DNA from: an uncultured Acidobacteriia bacterium
GTDB lineage: Bacteria > Acidobacteriota > Terriglobia > Bryobacterales > Bryobacteraceae
Length of the DNA stretch: 64,000 nt
Assembly: GCA_903907865.1 (NCBI GenBank)
Contig: CAIVPR010000099.1
Location: forward strand, 1-64,000
Direction of reading: 5' to 3'
Under the pieces are notes generated by a model that did not search any database, had not been told where the DNA came from, and saw only the letters and a program-made list of their open reading frames with translations. A program made the translations under genes and the position numbers. This document shows positions 1-7,728 of the stretch, piece after piece. Position 1 is the first letter of the stretch; each line of letters begins with the position of its first letter.

Positions 1-1
1 C

Positions 2-451
2 GCGGGGTCGCTGGTGTTTCCGAACGGGTCGCGGATCATTGCGCTGCCGGGGAGGCCGGAGACGATACGGGGATTCGCGGCGTCGTTGATCCTGCTGGAC
101 GAGGCGGCGTACATGGACGACCGGATGTACGAGGCGCTGCGGCCGATGCTGGCGGCGACGAAGGGCGATGTCTGGATGATGTCGACGCCGAACGGCAAAC
201 AGGGATTTTTCTACCGGACTTGGGAGCACGGGGGCGACCGGTGGCACCGGGTAAGGGGTCCGGCGACCGAGAGCGCGCATTTGGACAAGGCATTTCTGGA
301 GGAGGAGCGGGAGGAACTGGGGGCGGTCCGGTTTCCGCAGGAGTATCTGTGCGAGTTCACAGAGGCGGAGGGCGCGATGTTCGAGAAGGCGGTGATCGAC
401 CGGGCGATTGTGGCCAGGGCGAAGGGCCTCAAGCTGAAGGAGGGGGTGTGA
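2..451 (+). CDS. Terminase large subunit-like ATPase, 3' part (5' end outside window)
   Basis: The reading frame is open from base 2 and ends at TGA 449-451, so only the C-terminal ~149 residues are visible. A Walker B-type stretch (SLILLDEAAYMDD) followed by a coupling-type segment (MMSTPNGKQGFFY) is typical of the ATPase domain of phage or GTA terminase large subunits, which power DNA packaging. The Walker A motif would lie upstream of the window. The protein stops soon after the ATPase core. A nuclease-like domain is encoded by the next gene, whose strong Shine-Dalgarno (GGGGAGG, 456-462) lies just past this stop. No other phage genes follow, so this is probably a remnant or a domesticated stand-alone terminase pair. 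Confidence 0.75.
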   Translation, partial: AGSLVFPNGSRIIALPGRPETIRGFAASLILLDEAAYMDDRMYEALRPMLAATKGDVWMMSTPNGKQGFFYRTWEHGGDRWHRVRGPATESAHLDKAFLEEEREELGAVRFPQEYLCEFTEAEGAMFEKAVIDRAIVARAKGLKLKEGV

Positions 452-467
452 TGAGGGGAGGCTGCGG

Positions 468-1172
468 ATGTTCTTCGTAGGGGTGGATTTGGGGAAGAAG
501 CGGGACCACACCATTTTGTAACAGCACACGGCCAGCCGCGGCGAAGGTTTGTTGGTAGCACTTGTCAGCCACGCGCGCCGCGGCTCGTGTGCTGCCATTG
601 CGGTGGTGGAGAAGCTGGAGGCGCACAAGCCATGGAACGCGGTCGAATTCCTGGGCTTGCAGGTTCGGTACCTGGAACGGGTGGCGCTCCGGACACCCTA
701 CCCGATGGTGGCGGAGCGGCTGCGGAGGTTGGTTCGGACGCCGCCGCTGCGGGGGAATTGCGTGCTGGTGGTGGACGCGACGGGGGTCGGGGTGCCGGTG
801 ATCGATTTGCTGCGGAGGTCGGAATTGGGGTGCGAGTTGGCCGCGGTGACGATTACGGGGTCGGGGAAGGCGGCGCAGTCGGGGAACGAGTGGACGGTGC
901 CGAAGACGGACCTGTGGGCGGGGCTGACGGTGATGCTGGAGCGGGGGGAGTTGGAGATCGCGAAGGATATGGAAGGGGTGGGGGCGCTGGCGCGGGAGCT
1001 GGAGTCGCTGCAGATGGCGACCGGGTCGGCGCGGGCGGGCGAGCATGACGATTTGGCGATGGCGGTGGCGCTGGCGGTTTGGAGGGCGATGCGGTACGGG
1101 TTCGGGGTGCGGGGGTGGGGGCCGAAGGTGGACGATTATGATGCGGTTTTGAAGTACCATTGCCGGTTGTAG
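468..1172 (+). pseudogene. Terminase-type nuclease domain gene, interrupted by a palindromic insertion
   Basis: ATG 468 follows a strong GGGGAGG ribosome site and reads MFFVGVDLGKKRDHTIL, then hits TAA at 519-521. The same frame reopens after a 79-bp insert and continues (AVVEKLEAHKPWN...) to TAG 1170-1172. The joined protein would carry the three acidic positions of an RNase H-like terminase nuclease: D in VDLG, D in VVDATGVG and D in HDDLAMAVAL. This is the C-terminal half of a terminase large subunit, encoded separately from the ATPase. The insert preserves the frame (84 bp including the duplicated target) but supplies a stop codon, so the product is truncated unless the downstream part is re-initiated, for example at the TTG at 549. 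Confidence 0.75.
516..594. mobile_element. 79-bp palindromic (MITE/REP-like) element flanked by CCATT duplications
   Basis: The insert carries long inverted arms. AGCACACG then (after a 3-nt bulge GCC) AGCCGCGGCG at 523-543 pairs with CGCCGCGGCTCGTGTGCT at 576-593, leaving a ~32-nt loop. CCATT occurs on both sides (511-515 and 595-599). Removing the insert plus one CCATT rejoins the nuclease frame perfectly as RDHT-I-AVVE. No transposase is encoded, so it would have been mobilised in trans. Confidence 0.75.
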
Positions 1173-1560
1173 AGGAGAGGCAGGATTGGATGGGTCGGGA
1201 TGGATCCGTTCAGAATGGCCTGGCTGGCGCATTGTCGATGGCGGGTGTCCAGAAAACTGTGCAAGCGTTCTCCGGGAGAAAATAGAGGAGAACGAGATGG
1301 GGACCGGGATGAGGGAGGCCGGCGTGCGGATCTAGTGGCGGGAACGAAAACGCTCAAGACCCACCAGCAGGATGGGGCACCCAACCCGCCGGACCGATGG
1401 CTCGCCCTTGCGCGCTCCGCGCCATTCTGGCAGGATAGTATTCGCGACGGGCGGCTCCGGCGGGATGGGCTTCAGCGATGTTTGTCCACAACCGGACAAC
1501 CAAGAGCAACTCCACCCCGAAGGCGTTTACACAGTTTTCCTTACGCCACCAACCATTCAA
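1173..1560. other. Intergenic region without a recognisable gene
   Basis: This 388-bp stretch separates the broken terminase gene from hemW. Open frames extend through it on both strands, but they lack a ribosome site or any recognisable domain. The in-frame extension upstream of hemW (from 1372) is arginine/proline/glycine-rich and unlike the HemW family. No tRNA or clear terminator was seen. Confidence 0.5.
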
Positions 1561-2670
1561 ATGATCTCGCCCCCCACCACCGGCGCCTACATATCCTGGC
1601 CTTTCTGCGCCCAAAAATGTACCTACTGCAATTTCGCCTCCGGGGTCCAGCCCAAAGGCCTTGAATCCGACTACGCGGCAGCCCTCGCGGTCGAAATTGC
1701 GGCCACCGACTGGCACCTGCTCCCGGACACCCTCTACATCGGAGGCGGTACCCCTTCCGCCATCCCCGCCGCCGAATTCGGCGACATCCTCCAAGGCATC
1801 CCCGGCCAACCTTGGACGGAAGCAACCCTCGAAGCCGCCCCCGGCTCCCTCACGCCTGAAAAAATCGCCGCATGGACCCGCGCCGGTATCAACCGCGTCA
1901 GCCTCGGTGTCCAGTCCTTCATCCGCTCCGAGCTGGCCCGGACCGGGCGCAAGCACGACGCCGAAACCGTTCGGCGCGACGTAGCCATGCTCCGCGAGGG
2001 CGGTATCGGCAACTTCAACCTCGACCTCATCTCCGGACTTCCCGGTCAAACCGCGGCCTCGTGGCGCGAATCCCTCGACGCCGTCGTCGCCCTCGAACCG
2101 CCCCACGTCTCTGTCTACATGTTGGAGGTGGACGACGACAGCCGCCTCGGCTCTGAAATCATCCTCGGCGGCAAGCGCTACGGAGCCTTCGACGTTCCTT
2201 CGGAAGACGCCGTGGCCGGGTTCTACGAAGCCGCCGTCGACCACTTCGCGGCCCATGGCATCCAGCGCTACGAAATTTCCAACTTCGCCCGGCCCGGGGC
2301 CGAGTCCCTGCACAACCTCAAATACTGGCGTCGCGAACCCTACATCGGACTCGGTTCCGACGCCCACTCCTTCGACGGCACAATCCGCTGGCAAAACCCG
2401 GAAATGGCCGTCGACTACGTGGCCCGCCACCTTGCGGGACTACCCCTCCGCGAGGACGAAACCGCTCCCGATCCGGCCGAAGAGAAGTTCTTCGTCGGGC
2501 TTCGGCTCGCGGAAGGTGTCCACACCGACCCCTCCGACTGGGACCGCTTCGGCCCCGTCTTCCATCGCTTCCTCGCGGCGGGAATGATGGAGCAGCAAGG
2601 CTCCTGGCTCCGCCTCACCCCGCGTGGCGTCATGGTTTCCAACGAGATCTTCCAGGAGTTCATATCCTAG
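1561..2670 (+). CDS. hemW: Radical SAM heme chaperone HemW (coproporphyrinogen oxidase-like)
   Basis: A 369-residue protein of normal HemW length when started at ATG 1561. The frame is open from 1372 but the extension has no family resemblance. The radical-SAM cluster motif CxxxCxxC is C16-C20-C23 (WPFCAQKCTYCNF), and the SAM-binding GGGTPS follows near residue 61. HemW-family proteins bind a 4Fe-4S cluster and SAM and deliver heme to respiratory proteins; older annotations call them oxygen-independent coproporphyrinogen III oxidases. That role fits a genome with many cytochromes. The gene lies 15 bp upstream of the threonine aldolase gene and is probably co-transcribed with it. HemN-like enzyme activity cannot be excluded from sequence alone. 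Confidence 0.87.
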   Translation: MISPPTTGAYISWPFCAQKCTYCNFASGVQPKGLESDYAAALAVEIAATDWHLLPDTLYIGGGTPSAIPAAEFGDILQGIPGQPWTEATLEAAPGSLTPEKIAAWTRAGINRVSLGVQSFIRSELARTGRKHDAETVRRDVAMLREGGIGNFNLDLISGLPGQTAASWRESLDAVVALEPPHVSVYMLEVDDDSRLGSEIILGGKRYGAFDVPSEDAVAGFYEAAVDHFAAHGIQRYEISNFARPGAESLHNLKYWRREPYIGLGSDAHSFDGTIRWQNPEMAVDYVARHLAGLPLREDETAPDPAEEKFFVGLRLAEGVHTDPSDWDRFGPVFHRFLAAGMMEQQGSWLRLTPRGVMVSNEIFQEFIS

Positions 2671-2685
2671 GAACTGGAGCCCGCC

Positions 2686-3708
2686 ATGATTGATCTGAGA
2701 AGCGATACGGTAACCCGCCCCACCCCGGCCATGCGCCAGGCTATGTTCGAGGCCGAGGTCGGCGACGACGTCTATCAAGAAGACCCCACCGTCAATCGTC
2801 TGGAACAGCGCGCCGCCGAGATCACCGGCAAGGAGGCGGCTATCTTCCTTCCGACGGGCACGATGGGCAACACCATCGGGATCAAGCTCCTCACTGAACA
2901 CGGGCAGGAGGTGGTGGCCGATTCGCGTTCCCACCTCCTCGATTGGGAACTCTCGATGCTCGCCTGGTTCTCCGGGTGCCTGATCCGCGCCGTACCCACC
3001 GAAGACGGCATCCTCACTTGGGACGCGATCCAGTCGGTGGTGAAGCCCGTTGGCCCGCACTGGGCCCCGACCGGCGTCATCGAACTTGAAAACACCCACA
3101 ACATGGCGGGAGGGCGGATCTATCCCCAAGCCGTGATCGACGAAATCTGCGAAGAGGCTCACGCCCGCGGCGTCGGCGTCCACATGGATGGAGCGAGGCT
3201 GTTCAACGCGGCCGAAGGGTCGGGGACCCCGGTTGCGCGCATCGTCCGAGACGTGGACACTGTTACATTCTGCCTGTCGAAGGCGCTGGGAGCACCGGTC
3301 GGATCGATGCTGGCCGGTCCCAAGCCCTTGATGGACAAGGCGAGGCTCTACCGCAAACGCCTCGGCGGCGGGATGCGCCAGGCGGGCATCCTGGCGGCGG
3401 CGGGGTTGATCGCACTCGAAAACGGTCCCGAATGGCTGGCGCGGGATCACTCCAACGCCCGTTACATCGAGGCGCGTTTGGCCGAGATTCCTGGCATCGT
3501 GCCATTCCAAGTGGAGACCAACATCGTAATCTTTGATGTTTCCGGGACCCGGCACACGCCAAAAGCGATCAGCGCGGCGTTGAAAGAGCGAGGGGTGCTC
3601 ATGAATTTCGTCAATGACAAGTTGATGAGGGCCGTTACCCACCGCGATGTCAACACCAACGAATGTGGCGCAGCGATGGATGCGCTGGCCGAAATCTGCA
3701 ATGGCTAG
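2686..3708 (+). CDS. ltaE: Low-specificity L-threonine aldolase
   Basis: A 340-residue fold-type I PLP enzyme. It opens with IDLRSDTVTRPTPAMRQAM, the hallmark N-terminus of threonine aldolases. The PLP lysine is K199 in TFCLSKALGAPVGS, and HMDGARLFNA supplies the cofactor-binding Asp region. Members cleave L-threonine or L-allo-threonine to glycine and acetaldehyde in the cytoplasm. It starts 15 bp after hemW, so the two are likely co-transcribed. Stereopreference cannot be read from the sequence. Confidence 0.9.
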   Translation: MIDLRSDTVTRPTPAMRQAMFEAEVGDDVYQEDPTVNRLEQRAAEITGKEAAIFLPTGTMGNTIGIKLLTEHGQEVVADSRSHLLDWELSMLAWFSGCLIRAVPTEDGILTWDAIQSVVKPVGPHWAPTGVIELENTHNMAGGRIYPQAVIDEICEEAHARGVGVHMDGARLFNAAEGSGTPVARIVRDVDTVTFCLSKALGAPVGSMLAGPKPLMDKARLYRKRLGGGMRQAGILAAAGLIALENGPEWLARDHSNARYIEARLAEIPGIVPFQVETNIVIFDVSGTRHTPKAISAALKERGVLMNFVNDKLMRAVTHRDVNTNECGAAMDALAEICNG

Positions 3709-3722
3709 TAGTTGCGTCAGGA

Positions 3723-3893
3723 TTATTGCCGCGAAGGCGCGGGCCAAAAGTAGCTGAGGACGATTGTCAATCCCAGCGTCAGGAAGAACATGGCCGATTG
3801 CGGGTGCTCCGGCCATATGAGTTGATTCAGGCCCAGTAGCCACGCTCCCGTTCCAACAGCGCTCGCAATTAGGGAAGCTTTCAGCGTCTTCAT
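3723..3893 (-). CDS. Small two-helix membrane protein
   Basis: A 56-residue protein starting at MKTLKASL (3893). The frame stays open upstream, but that extension is Cys/Arg-rich and unlikely to be translated. Two hydrophobic segments are visible: ASAVGTGAWLLGLNQLIW and SAMFFLTLGLTIVLSYFW. It is convergent with ltaE, 14 bp away. I do not recognise the family and give it no function. Confidence 0.5.
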   Translation of the reverse strand: MKTLKASLIASAVGTGAWLLGLNQLIWPEHPQSAMFFLTLGLTIVLSYFWPAPSRQ

Positions 3894-4016
3894 AGAATCA
3901 CCAGCCGGGCGGGCATCGCCCTGTCCCCTATGGGTTACGCAAATGCAACTCCGGAGTTCCAATGAAACGACCTAATGAGCTGGAAACGGTCGTTGGCGGG
4001 TGAACGGCTGCGAATG

Positions 4017-4051
4017 GCTCGAACAAACACTCCCTTGCGGTCGTGGCTCGG
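4017..4051 (+). repeat. Dispersed REP-like repeat, copy 1
   Basis: The sequence runs from GCTCGAACAAACACTCCC to TGCGGTCGTGGCTCGG. Near-identical cores recur at 9694-9728, in inverted orientation at 9745-9777, at 26101-26132 and at 53988-54021. The core carries the complementary blocks CCGAGCC/GGCTCGG that let paired copies form hairpins. This copy lies 6 bp past the stop of the minus-strand gene at 4057-4659. Confidence 0.8.
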
Positions 4052-4056
4052 CTTGG

Positions 4057-4659
4057 CTACTTGCGAGCCCTACCTGCGACAATCGCGGCTGCCAGCGCGA
4101 GCTTGTGGTCGGCTCCCCAGGGCGGGCCAACCGACCCCCTCAGCGATGCGAAGTGGGCACTGAAATCGTCCACGCCCAAAGCCTCTCCCGCTATGGCAAA
4201 CACCGTCTTCGGGTCGATCCAGTGGACGACCCAGCCACGCGCCTCGGTCGCCCCGGCCAGCGCTTTTCGATACATCACCCAATCCGCCACGTTCCGCGAA
4301 CGGTAGTCCCGAATCCGCTCGGCGACGGTTGGCGGCAACTCCGGGCAACGGCGAAGCGCAACGCCCGTTATCTGCCCGGTTACCGTCTTCGCAACGGCAT
4401 CCAAAACCAGCCCCGCGTGCCTTTCCGCCGACACTCGCACCCGTTCCACCAGGGCCAGCGCCTCGTCGATTGGAAGTACCTGCCCTTCCACGTGGTGCGG
4501 TATCTTCGGCAAGTCTGCGTCCACCAAGTCAACCCGACGACGGTCCAAGAGCGTGCCGTCACCCGTGGAGGTTACCAGTACAGCCCAGCCGCCGTGATCC
4601 GATACCCCAATGACCCCGCGCCCGCCCGACACGCCTACCGCCCAAGCCCCTCGGCCCAC
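4057..4659 (-). CDS. Conserved hypothetical protein
   Basis: A 200-residue soluble-looking protein. The N-terminus reads VGVSGGRGVIGVSDHGGWAV, then DRRRVDLVD and a short His-containing IPHHVEGQ segment. From memory, similar SDHAGWAV/DRRRVELID proteins occur as uncharacterised families in other bacteria, but no function is known to me. It is translated last in a four-gene minus-strand series (lpxD, two LOG proteins, this gene) and overlaps the preceding stop by 25 bp, so it is probably translationally coupled. The exact start is uncertain. Confidence 0.6.
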   Translation of the reverse strand: MGRGAWAVGVSGGRGVIGVSDHGGWAVLVTSTGDGTLLDRRRVDLVDADLPKIPHHVEGQVLPIDEALALVERVRVSAERHAGLVLDAVAKTVTGQITGVALRRCPELPPTVAERIRDYRSRNVADWVMYRKALAGATEARGWVVHWIDPKTVFAIAGEALGVDDFSAHFASLRGSVGPPWGADHKLALAAAIVAGRARK

Positions 4660-5225
4660 TTCGACGTATCCCGAGCCTCATACCCGGCAAACCGGTCCAA
4701 CAACACCTCCACCCGGTCCTCCACTAAAATCAAACCTCGATGCGCCGGCCGCAGCAGGCCGTCCTCAACCGCCCGGTCCGCCATCGCCAGCAAAGGATCG
4801 AAGTACCCCTCCACATTCACCAGCCCGACCGGCTTACGATGGATTCCCAACTGCGCCCATGTCAGGATCTCGAACAACTCGTCGAACGTGCCGAATCCCC
4901 CCGGCAACGCGATGAACGCGTCCGCAAGATCCGCCATCAGCGCCTTGCGTTCGTGCATCGACCCCACCACGCGCAAATCCTCCAGCCCAAGGTGCGCCAC
5001 TTCGCGGTCCTTCAGGGCTTGCGGAATGACTCCGGTCACTTGGCCGCCCGCCGCAATGCAGGCGTCCGCCAAGATCCCCATCAACCCCACGTTTCCGCCC
5101 CCGTAGACCAGCCTGAGTCCCCGCGACCCCAACAGGCCTCCCGTTTCGGCGGCCACAGCCCGGTACGCCGGGCGCGATCCCATGCTCGACCCGCAAAATA
5201 CAGCGACTGATCCCAGTACCGTCAT
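4635..5225 (-). CDS. LOG-family nucleotide phosphoribohydrolase (TIGR00730 type)
   Basis: A 196-residue Rossmann-fold protein with the LOG signature PGGFGTFDELFE and the arginine-containing SMHERKALM upstream of it. Characterised LOG-family members hydrolyse the N-glycosidic bond of (cytokinin-type) nucleoside 5'-monophosphates, releasing base and ribose 5-phosphate. Whether this one acts on cytokinin-like nucleotides or on ordinary nucleotides is unknown. It follows a second, longer LOG protein by 6 bp in the same operon. Confidence 0.85.
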   Translation of the reverse strand: MTVLGSVAVFCGSSMGSRPAYRAVAAETGGLLGSRGLRLVYGGGNVGLMGILADACIAAGGQVTGVIPQALKDREVAHLGLEDLRVVGSMHERKALMADLADAFIALPGGFGTFDELFEILTWAQLGIHRKPVGLVNVEGYFDPLLAMADRAVEDGLLRPAHRGLILVEDRVEVLLDRFAGYEARDTSKWAEGLGR

Positions 5226-5231
5226 CTGCGG

Positions 5232-6011
5232 CTAGTCCAGCAGGACCCCCGGATCGCTCGGCATCGCGGTCTGCGCAATCGCAGGCCCCTCGCCCGCCGC
5301 GCACGGTTCCAGTGCCGACAGGCTTTCGACGAGGATCTCCATCGCGGCACCGGGCGTGTCCGCGAACTTGAATAGCTTCAGGTCGTCCGCCGCTATGGTG
5401 CCGTGCTTGACCAAGGCGTCGAAATTCACCACTTCCTTCCAGAACTGGCTGCCATAGAGGATGATCGGCATCTTCTTGCGCAGCTTGCGGGTCTGCACCA
5501 AGGTCAGGATTTCGAAGAACTCGTCCATGGTGCCGAAGCCGCCCGGAAACACAACCAGCGCCTTGGCCAAGTACGCGAACCAGAACTTCCGCATGAAGAA
5601 ATAGTGGAACTGGAAGTTCAGTTCGCTGCTCACGTACGGGTTCGGCATCTGCTCGAACGGTAGCCCGATGTTGAGTCCGATGGTCTTGCCGCCAACGTCC
5701 GCCGCGCCCCGGTTGGCCGCCTCCATGATTCCAGGCCCGCCGCCGCTACAAACCACAAACCGGCAGACGCCTTCTTCGAGCGCGCTCGACCACTGCGTCA
5801 CCATTGCAGCCAGTTCGCGCGCGTCGCGGTAGTAGCGGGCCAAGGGACCATCTTCGCTGATTCGCGCCGACCCGAAAAACACCACCGTGTCGTGGATCTT
5901 TTCGCGTTTGAAATGCGCCAGCGGCTCCAAGTATTCCGACAGCAGCCGCAGTGGTCGTGCGTCGGCTGTCGCCAGGAACTCCTCGTTCCTGTAGGCGAGT
6001 TCCGGCCTCAT
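5232..6011 (-). CDS. Second, longer LOG-family protein
   Basis: A 259-residue LOG protein with PGGFGTMDEFFEILTLVQTRK and the upstream Gly-rich loop CSGGGPGIMEAANRGA. It has ~60 extra N-terminal residues relative to its downstream neighbour, so the two are divergent paralogues rather than a recent duplication. The predicted role is nucleotide 5'-monophosphate nucleosidase. Its start overlaps the lpxD stop as ATGA (6008-6011), indicating translational coupling. Confidence 0.85.
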   Translation of the reverse strand: MRPELAYRNEEFLATADARPLRLLSEYLEPLAHFKREKIHDTVVFFGSARISEDGPLARYYRDARELAAMVTQWSSALEEGVCRFVVCSGGGPGIMEAANRGAADVGGKTIGLNIGLPFEQMPNPYVSSELNFQFHYFFMRKFWFAYLAKALVVFPGGFGTMDEFFEILTLVQTRKLRKKMPIILYGSQFWKEVVNFDALVKHGTIAADDLKLFKFADTPGAAMEILVESLSALEPCAAGEGPAIAQTAMPSDPGVLLD

Positions 6012-7006
6012 AGAACCTTCTTTTTCAGCTCGCGAATCGACTTCACCATCTCCGGCAGCTTCTGGAACGCCGTCACCGAGCGCAGCCAGATCGACGCGTC
6101 GAACGCCGGCGAGCCCGATACCCGCGAGTTCGCATCCACGTCGCCCCCGATGCCGCTCTGCGCATACACAATCGCCCCCTCGTGGATCGTCAGGTGTCCC
6201 GACACGCCCACTTGGCCCGCAAGCAGCACGTTGCGCTCCAGAATCGAGCTGCCCGCCAGCCCGGTCTGCGCACAGATGATGTTGTCCTCGCCCACCACGC
6301 AGCCGTGGCCGATCTGCACCAGGCTATCGATCTTCGCCCCCCGCTGCACCCGCGTCTCGCCCACCGACGCCCGGTCCACCGACGTCAGCGTCTGGATCTC
6401 GACATCATCCTCGACCACCGCAATGCCCGACTGCACGATCTTGTAGTGCGTGCCGTCCCGCCGCTTGGCGAAGCCGAAGCCGTCTCCGCCGATCACCACC
6501 CCGTTCTGCAGCACCACGTTGTCGCCCAGGCGACAGAACTCCCGCACCACCGAGTGCGAATGCAGCAGCACGTTGTTGCCGATCACTACCCCGTCGTAGA
6601 CCACCACGTGCGGGTGGATGACGGCATTCTTGCCGATCACCACGTTCTCGCCGATGGCGACAAACGCGCCGATCGAGGCACCGTCGCCGATCAGGGCCGT
6701 GGCGGCAATCGCCGCCGTCGGATGGATCCCGACCTTCGGCTTTGGCGGTTTGTAGAACAACTCCAGCGCCCGCGCGAAATCCAGATATGGATTTGGCGAG
6801 ATCAAGGTCGCAATGTCGGGCACGGCCTGCGTGGCCAGCACCGCGCTCGCCTGCGTGTCTTTGAGTTTCGGGGCGTACTTGGGGTTGGCGAGGAAGGTGA
6901 GATGCCCTTCACCCGCCTTTTCCATCCCCACCACGCCCGTGATATTGATGGAGCCGTCCCCCACTACGCGGCAATCCAAGGCAGCTGCCAGTTCGATAAG
7001 CTTCAT
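6008..7006 (-). CDS. lpxD: UDP-3-O-acylglucosamine N-acyltransferase LpxD
   Basis: A 332-residue protein of normal LpxD length. An N-terminal uridine-binding domain (residues 1-95) is followed by a left-handed beta-helix of hexapeptide repeats (about 96-290) and a C-terminal helix. The catalytic histidine is most likely H234 in VQIGHGCVVGE, and GGDGFGFA is the usual LpxD loop. The enzyme adds the second acyl chain in lipid A synthesis at the inner membrane face, so the organism is expected to make lipopolysaccharide. It heads the operon with the two LOG genes. Confidence 0.93.
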   Translation of the reverse strand: MKLIELAAALDCRVVGDGSINITGVVGMEKAGEGHLTFLANPKYAPKLKDTQASAVLATQAVPDIATLISPNPYLDFARALELFYKPPKPKVGIHPTAAIAATALIGDGASIGAFVAIGENVVIGKNAVIHPHVVVYDGVVIGNNVLLHSHSVVREFCRLGDNVVLQNGVVIGGDGFGFAKRRDGTHYKIVQSGIAVVEDDVEIQTLTSVDRASVGETRVQRGAKIDSLVQIGHGCVVGEDNIICAQTGLAGSSILERNVLLAGQVGVSGHLTIHEGAIVYAQSGIGGDVDANSRVSGSPAFDASIWLRSVTAFQKLPEMVKSIRELKKKVL

Positions 7007-7027
7007 GCGTTCACTGACCAGATTACG

Positions 7028-7606
7028 CTATGGGCGGGCCGTGTCCGGTCCTACGACTTCCGCGATTTCCTGGTGCCATGTCTCCTTGGTCACCAGTCCG
7101 ATGTGGATCTGCCGGATCACGCCCGTCCGGTCCACCAGCAACGAAGTCGGTAGAGACTCCACGCCCCCGTAGGCCTGTGTCACGACACTGTCGCCGAGAA
7201 ACAGCGGGTAGTTGACCTTCCGTTGCGACGCCCAGTTCTCAATGGTTCCCCAGATGTTGTCGTCCGTCTGCTCGTCCATGGAGACGCCGAGCACCGTGAA
7301 ACCCCGCTGGCGGAATTCCTGTTGGAACTCCACAAACCATGGAACCTCCTTGGCGCACGGAGCGCACCATGTGGCCCAGAAGTTCAGCAGTACTACCTTG
7401 CCCTTGAATTCCGAAAGCTTGTGCGGCTTCCCGTTGGCGTCGGGCAATCGGAAATCCGTCGCCTTCCGGCCCACCGCCGGTGCCTTCAGGTCCAGAATAG
7501 CCGTCGCCAATTCGTGCGTCAAATAGGGCCGCGACCACCACATCAGCACGCCGAACACAAGCACGGCCACCCCGGCACGAATCCGCCCGCTTCCAAGAAC
7601 ACCCAT
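7028..7606 (-). CDS. Membrane-anchored TlpA/ResA-like thioredoxin
   Basis: A 192-residue protein from ATG 7606. The frame extends to 7699, but this start is followed at once by the single membrane anchor AGVAVLVFGVLMWW. The periplasmic thioredoxin fold carries the redox motif WATWCAPC (C81, C84) and the AhpC/TSA-type region FRLPDANGKPHKLSEF. Such proteins reduce apocytochrome c cysteines for heme attachment or otherwise reduce periplasmic disulfides. That fits the cytochrome-rich context. It is divergent from the RegB-like kinase, 122 bp away. Confidence 0.82.
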   Translation of the reverse strand: MGVLGSGRIRAGVAVLVFGVLMWWSRPYLTHELATAILDLKAPAVGRKATDFRLPDANGKPHKLSEFKGKVVLLNFWATWCAPCAKEVPWFVEFQQEFRQRGFTVLGVSMDEQTDDNIWGTIENWASQRKVNYPLFLGDSVVTQAYGGVESLPTSLLVDRTGVIRQIHIGLVTKETWHQEIAEVVGPDTARP

Positions 7607-7728
7607 ACCTAAATTCTCCGCTATCACGATGTTTGTCTTCGTCCCACCAACCATTTCCCGCCCGTCGGCCCGCCCCTGCTGCGGCATTTTGACGCGCAAG
7701 CCCGTTCCGCAGCCTGAAACCGGATAAA

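Noticed and set aside
1-1172. Prophage
   Set aside because: Only terminase-type domains are visible and the following genes are housekeeping genes; a prophage cannot be claimed from this window.
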